Assembly (NCBI GenBank): GCA_024281995.1
Contig: JAMWZW010000004.1
Coordinates: forward strand, 117,391 to 181,390
DNA length: 64,000 nucleotides
Direction of reading: 5' to 3'
Origin: Nitrosomonas sp.
Lineage (GTDB): Bacteria > Pseudomonadota > Gammaproteobacteria > Burkholderiales > Nitrosomonadaceae
Part shown: piece after piece, positions 47,609 to 57,207 of the stretch
Layout: each line of letters starts with the position of its first letter
How positions within the stretch are numbered: the stretch's first letter is position 1
Program-made: the position numbers and the translations under genes
The notes under the pieces: generated by a model
Database searches by the model: none
Told to the model about the DNA's origin: nothing
What the model saw: only the letters and a program-made list of their open reading frames with translations

Positions 47609-48360
47609 TGGTCAAGTAAAACCGGACACTCCAGTTAAGCTGCTTTTATCAATTATGCTGCTTCTGCTTCATATTGATTTGGACTTTTGTAATCCAGGTA
47701 TGAATGCAGTCTTTGGTTGTTATAAAACACAGCGATATACTGCAAAATGTCCTGCCATGCTGCATAGCGGGTTTGGAATGCCGCCATTGGCAGCGTTCCT
47801 GCTTGAGGCTACCAAAGAAGCTTTCCGCAACCGCATTATCCCAACAATTTCCCAGACGACTCATGCTGCCAATAAAACCGTATGCTTTCAGTAGATTGCG
47901 GTACGCTTTGCTGGCATGCTGCGCCCCGCGAGTCATGCTGCACGATCAGGCCAGGCGGTGGCCGGCGTAGCCAGATCGCCATTCGCAATGCATCACAAAC
48001 CAGACTCGCTTTCATACGTGAGCTCATACTCCAGCCCACCACCTTCCTGGAGAACAAATCGATGACAACCGCCAGATACAGCCAGCCTTTCTGAGTCCAA
48101 ATGTAGGTAATGTCGCTAACATAGACTTGATCCGGTCTGGCAACCGTAAATTGCCGGTTTAATCGGTTCTCAAACACTGGCAACGGGTGATTGCTGTCCG
48201 TCGTCACCTTGTATTTCATCCGGTGTCTCACTTGTATCCCGGCTTCCTCATTAGTCTTCTCCCCTTCCAGCGACTAACACGATAGCCTAAGGCATTTAGC
48301 GCTCGTTTCATCCTGCGGCTGCCATAGGTGTAATCGCACCATTTTGCAATATTCTGCACT
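47609..48360 (-). pseudogene. IS3-family orfB relic with several frameshifts
   Basis: Minus-strand frames spell out an IS3 integrase: WCDYTYGSRRMKRALNALGYRVSR, then (shifted) VTTDSNHPLPVFENRLNRQFTVARPDQVYVSDITYI. Later, shifted again, come [27 protein letters not shown] and [29 protein letters not shown]. At least three frameshifts separate these pieces, near 48215, 47930 and 47785. The right terminus is recognisable as TGGTCAAGTAAAACCGGACA at 47609. The start of orfB and all of orfA are missing, cut at the junction with the next relic. Confidence 0.82.
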
Positions 48361-49249
48361 GACGAGGGTAGTCTGGAAGCGCTGCTGGATAAACGGCTCG
48401 TTCAGATATCGCACCGCCGGGCACCGGTGGATGAAGTAATACAAGCAGTAGATCGATATCGCGACCGCCACCTGGGTTGGAACGCTAAGCACTTTTATGC
48501 GTGGGACAGGAAAGAGAGCGGTACGCGCAACTACACATGGGTTAAAAGCTGGTTGCAAGAAGCCGGGCTGATTCAACGCGCCAAGAAGCGTGGCATGCAC
48601 CGCAAGAAGTGTGAACGTGCGCTGCTTGATTCATCAAGATGGTAGTACGCATGAATGGGTTTTGGGGCAGCAATGGGATTTGATCGTCACGATGGATGAC
48701 GCCACCAGTGAGCATTACTCGATGTTCTTCGTTGAGGAGGAAGGTACAGCCAGTAGCTTTCAGGGTGTACAAGAAGTCATTGAGGAACGGGGATTGTCTG
48801 CATCGTTTTACTCGGATCGCGGCAGTCATTACTGGCACATACCGGAAGCGGGCGGCAAAGTAGACAAACAGAACCTTACCCAGTTTGGCCAGGCCTTGAA
48901 GCGACTGGGAATCGAAATGATCGTACAGCCTATTCACCCGAAGCGCGTGGACGTGAGCTGCCGCATGTTTCGCACGCACAAGGAGCGATTACCCAAAGAA
49001 CTGGCGCTGACCAGTATTACCCATATGGCTGCAGCCAATCGACACTTGAAAGAAATCTATATACCTGCCTTCAATGCCGAGTTTTTGCAATCGGCGAGCG
49101 AGGAAAGCAGCGCTTTTGTACCCTGGATCGGCGGACAGCTTGCCGACAGCCTCTGTGAGCGGCATGAACGCGTCGTAGGCCACGATAACTGCGTTAGCTT
49201 TGAAGGCGTGAAACTGCAAATCTCAGCAGATCGTCTAACTGCGCAATGA
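48361..49249 (+). pseudogene. ISNCY-like transposase relic, 5'-truncated and frameshifted
   Basis: Plus-strand frames give DEGSLEALLDKRLVQISHRR..NYTWVKSWLQEAGLIQRAKKRGMHRKK and, after a frameshift near 48620, HQDGSTHEWVLGQQWDLIVTMDDATSEHYSMFFVEEEG. A second pair of compensating shifts puts the AYSPEARGR block (its Glu at 48940-48942) out of the main frame, so the catalytic Glu is lost. Sequence then resumes as MFRTHKERLPKELAL and FVPWIGGQLADSL. The N-terminal HTH part is absent. Dead transposase. Confidence 0.78.
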
Positions 49250-49271
49250 ATTACAACAATCATTCATTGCG

Positions 49272-49890
49272 TTTCAAACGCGGACAATTTATTTACTACA
49301 AAACCGGACAGCTCTATTTGTTGCTAACAGGCTGTAAACATTTTGAATCAACACTCAACTTGCTCGATACTGCATGCCTTTTGCCATCAGATACAAATTG
49401 CTTTGGTTATAAATCGCTTCTTGAAGCAGAAACCTTCCCCAACTTGCGCAGAAGCCATTATTAAGCATTATTCAAAGCACACAAATTCATTTTATTGATA
49501 GTGTAGGAACATCAATATTATAAGTAATACATTTAAGGATCTTATTTAAATAGCTTTTGAGCAATTATGAATCCCGCAACTAATGCAATTACACAATAAA
49601 AAACAATTTCTATTAAATCAGCCATTAATACATTATCCTGTGGTATTTAACAAATTGGTAACAAGATTAGAAAAAAACTAGGGAGAAATTAAACAATCAT
49701 AGGTCATTAATTTAAATAGCTTAATATATTCTTTTTGAGATATAAAAATTAATAATTAGAAAGAACGGCAAAATGGATTCTATAAGATTAGGTGCGAGGT
49801 CATTAGATTGTATTGCCTAGTTAAAACCAGTAATTTTGAAGATAACTAATTGCAAACATTATAGCAATTGAATTTTAAGTTTTGTTTTTG
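49272..49890. other. AT-rich region between IS relics and tRNA-Leu
   Basis: It holds residual IS-like sequence up to about 49325, then AT-rich DNA. The only candidate gene is the 27-codon ORF at 49542-49625. No repeats or further RNA genes were recognised. The end of the ISNCY relic has a ten-base-arm hairpin (49242-49251 with 49262-49271). Confidence 0.35.
49542..49625 (-). CDS. putative 27-residue membrane peptide
   Basis: The ATG at 49625 opens MADLIEIVFYCVIALVAGFI.. ending AQKLFK. This is one hydrophobic helix with a charged Lys tail, typical of real small membrane proteins. AGGAT lies about ten bases upstream, a weak site. No homologue is known to me. Confidence 0.38.
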   Translation of the reverse strand: MADLIEIVFYCVIALVAGFIIAQKLFK

Positions 49891-49980
49891 TGGTGCCCGG
49901 GGCCGGAATCGAACCGGCATGGGCGGTTTAAGCCCGAGGGATTTTAAGTCCCTTGTGTCTACCTATTTCACCACCCGGGC
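49891..49980 (-). tRNA. tRNA-Leu (anticodon TAA)
   Basis: On the minus strand GCCCGGG pairs with CCCGGGC as acceptor stem, followed by discriminator A and encoded CCA. The D arm (GGTGAAATAGGTAGAC), an anticodon stem AGGGA/TCCCT with loop CTTAAAA, a long class II variable arm and GGTTCGATTCC are all present. The TAA anticodon is at 49944-49946. Confidence 0.96.
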
Positions 49981-50110
49981 ACGAAAAACCTATTGTTTGT
50001 GACAATTTGAATGCCAACAGGTTTGAGTGCAGGCGGCATTATAACCTGAAGCTAAGCATTTTAATATGGCTTATTATCGGATAATCTGATATCAGTTAGG
50101 GAATTTAATT

Positions 50111-51607
50111 ATGATAGAACGAAGAGAGTTTGGAGCGGCAATGGGTTGGTTACGTAAAGAATGTAAATGCTCGAAGTTAATAGCGATGGCAGTTCTGCTA
50201 ACGATTTCGTCTGTGGCAGTTAATTCATTAGCATGGGCAGTAGAGGAAAAGGTTTCAACGGTTCAGGATCAAGAAAATATCGCTATTGCTATTTACAACG
50301 AAAATCTAGCATTAATTAAAGATACTCGAAAAGTCATGCTGGATCAGGATCTCAATCGATTGGCGTGGCGCGATGTATCTGCCCAAATTCGTTCTGAAAC
50401 ATCGATATTGCGTAGCCTCGCAGCATCCATGAAATTCCAGTTACTTGAACAGAATTTTGATTTTGATCTGCTGACACCGGCTAAGCTTCTAGAAAAAAAT
50501 ATTGGTAAGGAAATTTCAGTAATTCGAACTAATTCCGCGACAGGAGTTGAAACGAGCGAAGCAGCTATCGTCCTTTCAACCAATGAGGGCGTTATTCTGA
50601 AGTTTAATGACCGTATTGAAACAGGTATACCTGGACGATTGGTATTTCCTGGTGTACCTCAGAACTTGCGTGACAAACCTACTTTGCTAATTACGTTGTT
50701 GAGTTCAAAGCAAGGTAAACAGGATCTAGAGCTTTCTTATTTAACACAGGGATTATCCTGGCATGCTGATTATGTAATTGCTTTGGATGAAACAAATCAT
50801 CTTCTTGATCTCAGTGGCCTCGTCACACTTACAAATCGCAGTGGAATTGCTTACCATAACGCTAAACTACAACTGATTGCAGGCGATGTAAATCAAGTCC
50901 AAACGGAATACCACGTTGGTCGAAAAATGATGGCACTGGCAACGGAAGCGGCTGATGCAATGCAAATGAAACAAGAACCTCTCTTCGAATACCATCTCTA
51001 TACCTTGCAACATCCTACTACACTTTTAGAAAATCAAACTAAACAAGTTGCACTGATGTCTGCAACGAATATTACTTTTAACAAAGAATATTTGCTGCAA
51101 GGTACGGATTATTATTACTCGGGAAAGTACGATATAGCCAATCAAAAGCATAAAATTAATGTACTTATCAATTTTCGTAATAAAGGCGATGCGCTAGGTA
51201 TTCCTTTACCCAAAGGCATTGCACGTGTTTATAAAAAAGATTCACAAGGCAACAGTCAGTTTGTCGGTGAAGATTTCATAAATCATACGGCCAACAACGA
51301 ATTGATTCGCCTGAAACTGGGTAATGCATTTGATATTACTGCCGACAAAATTCAGACCGATTTTCAACAAATCGCCGGTACAATGCATCATGCCAATATT
51401 ATTGAAACTGCTTATCAAATTACTTTGAAAAATGCAAAAAAAGAAACTATTACAGTCCACGTTCAAGAACCTATACCCGGTGATTGGAATGTCATTTCGG
51501 AATCACTGCCTCATGTAAAACTTAATGCCGGCCTAGCAGAGTGGAAGGTACCTGTAGCAGCAGAAAGTGAGACCAAACTTAGCTATCGGGTACGTGTCAA
51601 GCATTAG
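50111..51607 (+). CDS. DUF4139 domain-containing secreted protein
   Basis: A 498-residue protein with a hydrophobic N-terminal segment (about 22-44, cleavage near AWA-VE). The mature N-terminus (AIAIYNENLALIKDTRKVML) and the core (LELSYLTQGLSWHADYVIALDE, LVTLTNRSGIAYHNAKLQLIAGDV) are the DUF4139 mucoidy-inhibitor-like pattern. The end (PIPGDWNVISES, WKVPVAAESETKLSYRVRVKH) is characteristic. The function is unknown. AGGGAATTTAATT before the ATG supports the start at 50111. Confidence 0.87.
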   Translation: MIERREFGAAMGWLRKECKCSKLIAMAVLLTISSVAVNSLAWAVEEKVSTVQDQENIAIAIYNENLALIKDTRKVMLDQDLNRLAWRDVSAQIRSETSILRSLAASMKFQLLEQNFDFDLLTPAKLLEKNIGKEISVIRTNSATGVETSEAAIVLSTNEGVILKFNDRIETGIPGRLVFPGVPQNLRDKPTLLITLLSSKQGKQDLELSYLTQGLSWHADYVIALDETNHLLDLSGLVTLTNRSGIAYHNAKLQLIAGDVNQVQTEYHVGRKMMALATEAADAMQMKQEPLFEYHLYTLQHPTTLLENQTKQVALMSATNITFNKEYLLQGTDYYYSGKYDIANQKHKINVLINFRNKGDALGIPLPKGIARVYKKDSQGNSQFVGEDFINHTANNELIRLKLGNAFDITADKIQTDFQQIAGTMHHANIIETAYQITLKNAKKETITVHVQEPIPGDWNVISESLPHVKLNAGLAEWKVPVAAESETKLSYRVRVKH

Positions 51608-51669
51608 CTTATTTCTGTTTAATCAATAGGTTGATGAGTTTGCAAACAATTCCATTCCGACCTTTATCG

Positions 51670-51822
51670 TTATTTCCCTGCCAAAAACAACATGGCACAA
51701 ATGAATGAAATAAGAAGGCCTACCAAAATATACACTAATAATGCTTCCTCCCCAGTTAAAACAAAAAATCCATAAAGCACCAAGGATAACGCTAGAGAAC
51801 CCATCATAATTATTTTCTTCAT
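51670..51822 (-). CDS. small 50-residue two-helix membrane protein
   Basis: The ATG at 51822 with AAGAATTTCAAG upstream opens MKKIIMMGSLALSLVLYGFF.. to LFLAGK. Two hydrophobic helices (about 3-22 and 27-47) are joined by a short TGEEA turn. The organisation and codon use look coding. No known function. It is convergent with the DUF4139 gene. Confidence 0.5.
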   Translation of the reverse strand: MKKIIMMGSLALSLVLYGFFVLTGEEALLVYILVGLLISFICAMLFLAGK

Positions 51823-52434
51823 CTTGAAATTCTTTCTAATTATTAACTTGAAGCAACTAAATCAATAGTGTGAATTCTTGTTCTTATTGATTCATCGAGT
51901 TTTAGAATGCTATTTAATGGTAATGAATGCAATTCAGCTATTGATAATGGAACATATTGATGATTAATTCAAGAATCTAAAAAGTTAATGCAGATTTAAT
52001 CTGTACCAATCTGTACCAATCTGTACCAATCTGTACCAATCTGTACCAATCTGTACCAGCTCAGACCCGATCGTGCAGCAGTCTCACAATACTCCACTTA
52101 ATTGATACAACCGTCATTTTAGCGGTGAACAAATATCACATGTGGCAGATCAATTAGCGGTTGATTTGTTGGGGCTGACAATTACTTGCATATTGAAGAT
52201 TCTTATCATTATTACTTTCTCATTTCCTTATAGCTGTGCGGTAAATTGTTTCTAACAATGGCTACAAGCAATTTTAATTTGGCTATAATTGCTGGGCTTT
52301 AATCTATTTAGAGTACAAGAATTTTCAGTGACTTGGATACAAGTTAATTGACAAAATTTATCAATTTAAAACAAATACATAAATAACTTTTTTACACATT
52401 TCAGTATCATTAATAATTTAAAAGGGAGAGAACT
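51823..52434. other. intergenic region with 10-bp tandem repeat
   Basis: About 610 bases, AT-rich, with a decamer array at 52001-52058. AGGGAGAGAACT precedes the ATG at 52435. No other gene or RNA is apparent. Confidence 0.4.
52001..52058. repeat. decamer tandem repeat CTGTACCAAT
   Basis: Five perfect copies of CTGTACCAAT (52001-52050) are followed by a partial sixth (CTGTACCA), and AAT precedes the first. Each unit contains the GTAC palindrome. Units are contiguous, so this is a short tandem repeat and not a CRISPR array. Confidence 0.9.
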
Positions 52435-52827
52435 ATGAGTATGGAGAGTGAAATTAAAACAAGATTCGGAGGTTTCTGGAATTCTCTTATATTGCTTTTT
52501 GTGATTATTGTATGCTTTCGTTTTGCCAGCTTAGAACTTGCCGCTGAAAGCATAACGGAAAGAATTCATTGCGGAATTCATCTGTTTCTCGGATGTGTGG
52601 CAGCCGGTTTTTTACTGGGTATATTAAGGATATTCCTGGCATTTTCCAATGACACTTATACGCGTGCGCCTGCATCAGCAAATTTCGTATCGGGTCTTAA
52701 ATATGGCATAGTGGCAGGAGGTCTGCTGATTTTTATCGTAGGCATGATGCAACTGAATAACTTCTTGGGTGTATTTCAACCTGTAGCCAGTGGATTAGTA
52801 GCAAAACTGACAGCAATTTTCTCCTAA
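52435..52827 (+). CDS. small membrane protein, function unknown
   Basis: A 130-residue protein with three hydrophobic helices (about 14-32, 48-66 and 87-107). Polar residues at the start (MESEIKTRFGGFWN) and a slightly hydrophobic C-terminus follow no family I know. GGGAGAGAACT is its ribosome site. It is divergent from nothing and convergent with the YfiR gene. A 7-base dyad (52837-52858, GGGTCAG..CTGACCC) follows but lacks a T run. Confidence 0.68.
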   Translation: MSMESEIKTRFGGFWNSLILLFVIIVCFRFASLELAAESITERIHCGIHLFLGCVAAGFLLGILRIFLAFSNDTYTRAPASANFVSGLKYGIVAGGLLIFIVGMMQLNNFLGVFQPVASGLVAKLTAIFS

Positions 52828-52924
52828 ATCCAAATCGGGTCAGCTTAATCTCTGACCCTGTGTGATTGGATACGATATTCAGCAGCACTGAAGTATTTTG
52901 ATAGCACAGGGAAAGTTTCAGTTT

Positions 52925-53461
52925 CTATTGATACACTTTGGTGGCTAGTTGGAGCAATTTAGAGCTAATATCCAATCCGGATTTCCTCGCGATCGCTAAG
53001 TTAACCTCAAAAACAATTTTATCATTAATTAAGTTCATATTAATTGTCACTCCTTGGGATATTGCAGTTGCAGTATCGGCCAATGTCAGTATCGGTTGAT
53101 TCGAGAGGCTTTCTAAAGCATTAGATAAATGATGCGGACTGAGCGATTTAGAAAAGAAAACTGCTTGGCATTGCTTTAATTGATCAAGCTCATTGGCATG
53201 AATAACATTAATCGGCCTTTTATTAATCGATTTATTCTGTAATTTTTCAATTTCATTACCGAAATAGTTTTCCCCATAAATACAAAGCTGGATGATTTGA
53301 TTCGTACTTTCAGGCCAATAAGTAAATGCAATAAAGTTGTAAATAAATGCGGCCTTCACATGATATTCTAAGTTAACGTCAGCTATGGCAGCGGAGTGAG
53401 AAATAGGTAAACCAAAGTTTAGCCAGAGGACCAAGATGAAACTGTAGATATAACGTTTCAT
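52925..53461 (-). CDS. YfiR-family periplasmic protein
   Basis: A 178-residue secreted protein with signal peptide (about 1-24). The body (LEYHVKAAFIYNFIAFTYWPES, IQLCIYGENYFG, CQAVFFSKSLSPHH, ILTLADTATAISQGVTINMNLINDKIVFEVNLAIARKSGLDISSKLLQLA) is the YfiR (DUF4154) pattern. In Pseudomonas, YfiR represses the diguanylate cyclase YfiN; here no YfiN lies beside it. It follows a TonB receptor gene by 19 bases. I chose the ATG at 53461 since an upstream ATG (53515) lies inside the receptor gene. Confidence 0.87.
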   Translation of the reverse strand: MKRYIYSFILVLWLNFGLPISHSAAIADVNLEYHVKAAFIYNFIAFTYWPESTNQIIQLCIYGENYFGNEIEKLQNKSINKRPINVIHANELDQLKQCQAVFFSKSLSPHHLSNALESLSNQPILTLADTATAISQGVTINMNLINDKIVFEVNLAIARKSGLDISSKLLQLATKVYQ

Positions 53462-53480
53462 GAATGCACTACGACTGATT

Positions 53481-55517
53481 TTAGAAACGCCATTGGACTC
53501 CTGCGTAAACGCCACGTGGAATATAGACGGGTACTATTGGAATAAAATCCGATACAAACTCCCTATGATTCTGACTAAACAGATTTTGGCCAACAATGAA
53601 TAGCTCAGTATTTTTAGTGGGCTTGTATATCAGCTTGGCGTCCATCGTGATATAGCTTGGGATATTGTAGAACGCAATTTCACTGGTATAACGCAACCAA
53701 AGATTGAGCTGTAATTTCTCTGAAAAATCGTAATTTGAGCGTACCGATAATTGGTGTCGTGGATTAATTTTCTCTGTACCACCCGTAGTTGGATCAGTAT
53801 TTTTAAAAAAATTATTGGAAGAGAAATCAATATTGAGAAAACTATAGTTGCCTTGCAAGCGCCAATTGTTTCTCGGTTTCCAATCAATTGCTGTTTCAAA
53901 GCCGTAAGTTAGTGCCGAACCTTGATTATTAGCCATAACAGGTTGAATTAATTGTGGAGGCAATCCTGAACTGAACGATAGCGCACCAAAGGTTACATCA
54001 CGCAATTGACTGTAGTCGTTGATAAAGGCAGCTATATCAATCGAAGCTTGCGAAGAAATTTGATGGCGATATCCTAGCTCGTAGGCTATCAGCTTTTCTG
54101 AATTAAAATGATTGCTACCGTTTAATGTCGCTGTGAGAGGAAATGGTAAATTAGATAATCCGGGAACTGCTTGAATTTGCGGTGTTATGTTAACATTGGC
54201 GTCATTCTCAGCGCGAGATGGTGTTCGCACTGCACGGGATACTGCCATCCAGATTGAATTGTCGGCATTGGGTGTCCACATTAAATGTGCACTGGGCTGT
54301 ATTTCCATGCCTGTGAAATCATTATGTTCGAAGCGGCTTCCGATAGTAAACAATAAACGATTAGGTATCAACATAACATCATCGCGTATGAAAGTTCCGG
54401 CCAAATGATTCGTTTGCTCCGATGGGGAAAATGTAACTAGATTGGTAGGAAAAAGTTTGTTATGGTATAGCCGATAATTGGCGCCCCATGTGAGATGATG
54501 CCGTTCGAAAAGTGGAAAACGATATTGCGCATCTACATCAAAGCTATCAGCTTCAAACTTTCCTAAGGGTACCAGTTGCGACTGATTCCGATCATAGTAC
54601 GCTTGCAGCATAAATGCAGAATGCTCAGAGAAAGAACGATCCCAGCGAAAACGTATATTTCCTCCCTCATCGTGTCCGCGGATTTGACCTGCCGGATTGG
54701 TTGACAATGAAAGTGCATTTTTATCGAGCGTACTCCCATGAAAATTAGAAAAATAATCTCCTTGCAAAGTAAATTGATCCATACCACGCTGATGGTCAAA
54801 ACGGAAACCTCCTCTTCCCGAATGCCATTGATCATTAGCATTTTCACCCGATAAAGATTGAGTTTGGCCGCGGGTAAAACCTTTCGCATAGATACGAAAA
54901 GGGGTATTTTCATTAATCATGCCGCCATAACGGGCGCCCACAAAGCCATGCTCAAAACTTCCACCACCGGCTGTAACGAGTGTACCTTGAGTATCGGCAG
55001 CTTTTTTAGTGATAATGTTAATAACGCCATTCATTGCATTGGAACCCCACGATGTTGCCGCAGGTCCGCGGATTACTTCGATGCGTTCAATATCTTCCAT
55101 GAGCGTATCTTGGTGTTCCCATAATACTCCGGAAAAAATCGGTGAGTAAACACTACGTCCATCCATCAAGACTTGCAGCTTATTTGCGAAGAGGCCATTA
55201 AATCCACGGATACTGATAGCCCATTTATCGGTTCCAACTCGCTCTACTTGCACCCCGGGAGCCATACGTAAAGCATCGGGAATACTGGTGGCCCCCGAGC
55301 GGCGAATATCATCCTGAGTAATAACAAATACTGCTGATGCAACTTCGGTAAGTTTTTGAGGAGCTCTAGATACTGTAGTTACTTTAACATTCATTAATTC
55401 TTCGATACTTAAATCCAGTAATTGATTATTGGTCGATTGATTTTTTGCGATAGTCAAATTAGCAATGCAGGAGAAAAATAACAAAAAAATGAACCTGAAA
55501 GCCTTCGTTCGCAGCAT
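53481..55517 (-). CDS. TonB-dependent outer-membrane receptor
   Basis: A 678-residue protein with signal peptide (about 1-24). The plug domain contains LSIEELMNVKVTTVSRAPQKLTEVASAVFVITQDDIRRSGATSIPDALRMAPGVQVE and RIEVIRGPAATSWGSNAMNGVINIITKKA. The barrel ends with VPVYIPRGVYAGVQWRF, a C-terminal aromatic residue. The plug ends in the family's usual motif, but the specific ligand is unclear; some related receptors with this LSLEELM start are colicin- or siderophore-type. ATG at 55517 with a moderate GGACAAG site. It is cotranscribed with yfiR. Confidence 0.9.
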   Translation of the reverse strand: MLRTKAFRFIFLLFFSCIANLTIAKNQSTNNQLLDLSIEELMNVKVTTVSRAPQKLTEVASAVFVITQDDIRRSGATSIPDALRMAPGVQVERVGTDKWAISIRGFNGLFANKLQVLMDGRSVYSPIFSGVLWEHQDTLMEDIERIEVIRGPAATSWGSNAMNGVINIITKKAADTQGTLVTAGGGSFEHGFVGARYGGMINENTPFRIYAKGFTRGQTQSLSGENANDQWHSGRGGFRFDHQRGMDQFTLQGDYFSNFHGSTLDKNALSLSTNPAGQIRGHDEGGNIRFRWDRSFSEHSAFMLQAYYDRNQSQLVPLGKFEADSFDVDAQYRFPLFERHHLTWGANYRLYHNKLFPTNLVTFSPSEQTNHLAGTFIRDDVMLIPNRLLFTIGSRFEHNDFTGMEIQPSAHLMWTPNADNSIWMAVSRAVRTPSRAENDANVNITPQIQAVPGLSNLPFPLTATLNGSNHFNSEKLIAYELGYRHQISSQASIDIAAFINDYSQLRDVTFGALSFSSGLPPQLIQPVMANNQGSALTYGFETAIDWKPRNNWRLQGNYSFLNIDFSSNNFFKNTDPTTGGTEKINPRHQLSVRSNYDFSEKLQLNLWLRYTSEIAFYNIPSYITMDAKLIYKPTKNTELFIVGQNLFSQNHREFVSDFIPIVPVYIPRGVYAGVQWRF

Positions 55518-55760
55518 ATTATCTTGTCCAGAGATTGAATGAATAAACAATAACTTGGTGTATTTTAAGCAATCATTATCTCAATTAATCTCTAAGAGTA
55601 ATGGTAAGAACAAGCCAACTAGAAGGGGGTATTTTGGCCAAACACTTAATCATCGATTAAGTAAATTATTGCAACAGATGATAATGTTGGGTCATATCTT
55701 GGATATTGATCAGGTAGAATAAAATAAATCGAGTTTATTGATAAGAAGAGTCCAAATATT

Positions 55761-57179
55761 ATGTTGCGTAAAATTCTTGTTGCTAATCGTGGCGAAATTG
55801 CGGTTCGTATCATCCGCGCCTGTTCCGAAATGGGCATTCGTTCGGTTGCCATTTATTCAGAAGCAGATCGCTTTGCGCTGCATATCAAAAAAGCAGATGA
55901 ATCCTATTGCATCGGTAGTGAACCGATGGCCTGTTATTTAAATATCCATGCACTGGTTGATTTGGCGCTTGCGACGGGTTGTGACGCAGTACATCCGGGC
56001 TATGGTTTTCTATCTGAGAATGCTCAATTTGCCCGGGCATGTAAGGAACGAAGATTGGTTTTTATAGGACCGGAACCGGAAGTAATCCATCGCATGGGTG
56101 ACAAAACCGAAGCCCGCAAAGCAATGATTGCTGCTGGAATTCCAGTGACACCCGGATCGGACGGTAATGTGCACTCGATCGACGAGGCGATGGGTGTTGC
56201 AGAGATAATTGGTTACCCGGTCATGCTAAAAGCGACTTCTGGCGGTGGTGGCCGAGGGATCCGCCGCTGCGACAATGCTGATGAGCTACGACGCAATTTT
56301 GCACGTGTGATTTCAGAGGCAAGCAAAGCTTTCGGCAGCGCCAATGTGTTTCTAGAAAAATGCATTGTCAATCCGCGTCACATCGAAGTACAAATCCTGG
56401 CGGACCACCACGGCAATGTGATTCATCTCTTTGAGCGTGATTGCTCGATTCAGCGTCGTAATCAAAAACTCATTGAAATCGCGCCATCGCCGCAACTCGA
56501 CGAAGCGCAGCGCCAGTATATCGGCGGTCTCGCGGTAATTGCCGCCAAATCGGTCGGTTATACCAACGCCGGCACAGTAGAGTTTCTGCTCGACGATAGC
56601 GGCCGGTTCTATTTTATGGAAATGAATACGCGTGTGCAGGTCGAGCACACTATTACCGAAACTATCACCGGTGTCGACATTGTCGAGGAACAAATCCGCG
56701 TGGCAGCAGGATTACCGTTGCGCTACAAACAAGATGAAATCGTGCGGCGTGGTTATGCGATTCAGTTTCGTATCAACGCCGAAGATCCGAAGAATAACTT
56801 TCTCCCCAGTTTTGGCCGTATTTCAAGGTACTATGCGCCTGGCGGCCCTGGCGTGCGGACCGATACTGCGATTTACACCGGTTATGAAGTACCCCCTTTT
56901 TATGATTCGATGGTAGCGAAAGTTATTGTCAACGCACTCACCTGGGAAGATGTCATTAAGCGTGGACAGCGTACGTTGCGCGACATGGGATTATTTGGCA
57001 TCAAAACGACGATCCCATTTTATTTGAAGATTCTGAAACATCCGCAATTTCGTAGCGGAAAATTCAATACCGGATTCGTTGAGCAAAATCCGAATCTGAT
57101 CAATTATTCCGATAAACCCCGGCCGGAAGTACTGGCGAGTGTGATCGCGGCGGTAGTTGCTTCGCATACCGGCTTATAG
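55761..57179 (+). CDS. pycA: pyruvate carboxylase subunit A (biotin carboxylase)
   Basis: A 472-residue ATP-grasp enzyme that carboxylates biotin on its partner. It has MLRKILVANRGEIAVRIIRA, the ATP-binding SGGGGRGIRRCD loop, the EKCIVNPRHIEVQIL block, RDCSIQRRNQK and the EMNTRVQVEHTITE active site. It is followed after 28 bases by the carboxyltransferase subunit, so this is a two-subunit pyruvate carboxylase (or oxaloacetate decarboxylase-like) rather than acetyl-CoA carboxylase AccC. Confidence 0.9.
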   Translation: MLRKILVANRGEIAVRIIRACSEMGIRSVAIYSEADRFALHIKKADESYCIGSEPMACYLNIHALVDLALATGCDAVHPGYGFLSENAQFARACKERRLVFIGPEPEVIHRMGDKTEARKAMIAAGIPVTPGSDGNVHSIDEAMGVAEIIGYPVMLKATSGGGGRGIRRCDNADELRRNFARVISEASKAFGSANVFLEKCIVNPRHIEVQILADHHGNVIHLFERDCSIQRRNQKLIEIAPSPQLDEAQRQYIGGLAVIAAKSVGYTNAGTVEFLLDDSGRFYFMEMNTRVQVEHTITETITGVDIVEEQIRVAAGLPLRYKQDEIVRRGYAIQFRINAEDPKNNFLPSFGRISRYYAPGGPGVRTDTAIYTGYEVPPFYDSMVAKVIVNALTWEDVIKRGQRTLRDMGLFGIKTTIPFYLKILKHPQFRSGKFNTGFVEQNPNLINYSDKPRPEVLASVIAAVVASHTGL

Positions 57180-57207
57180 CTACCGAGTTGATTCAGCAAG
57201 GAAAATC

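Noticed and set aside
52001-52058. CRISPR array
   Set aside because: Units are 10 bases and directly adjacent with no spacers, and no cas genes are present.
51997-52090. IS481 end relic in the sequence after the decamer array (CAGACCCGATCGTGCAG)
   Set aside because: Only a short partial likeness to the IS terminus (GACCCGATC); too short to call.
52837-52858. GGGTCAG/CTGACCC dyad as a terminator
   Set aside because: Only seven base pairs and no T run follows; possible but not convincing.
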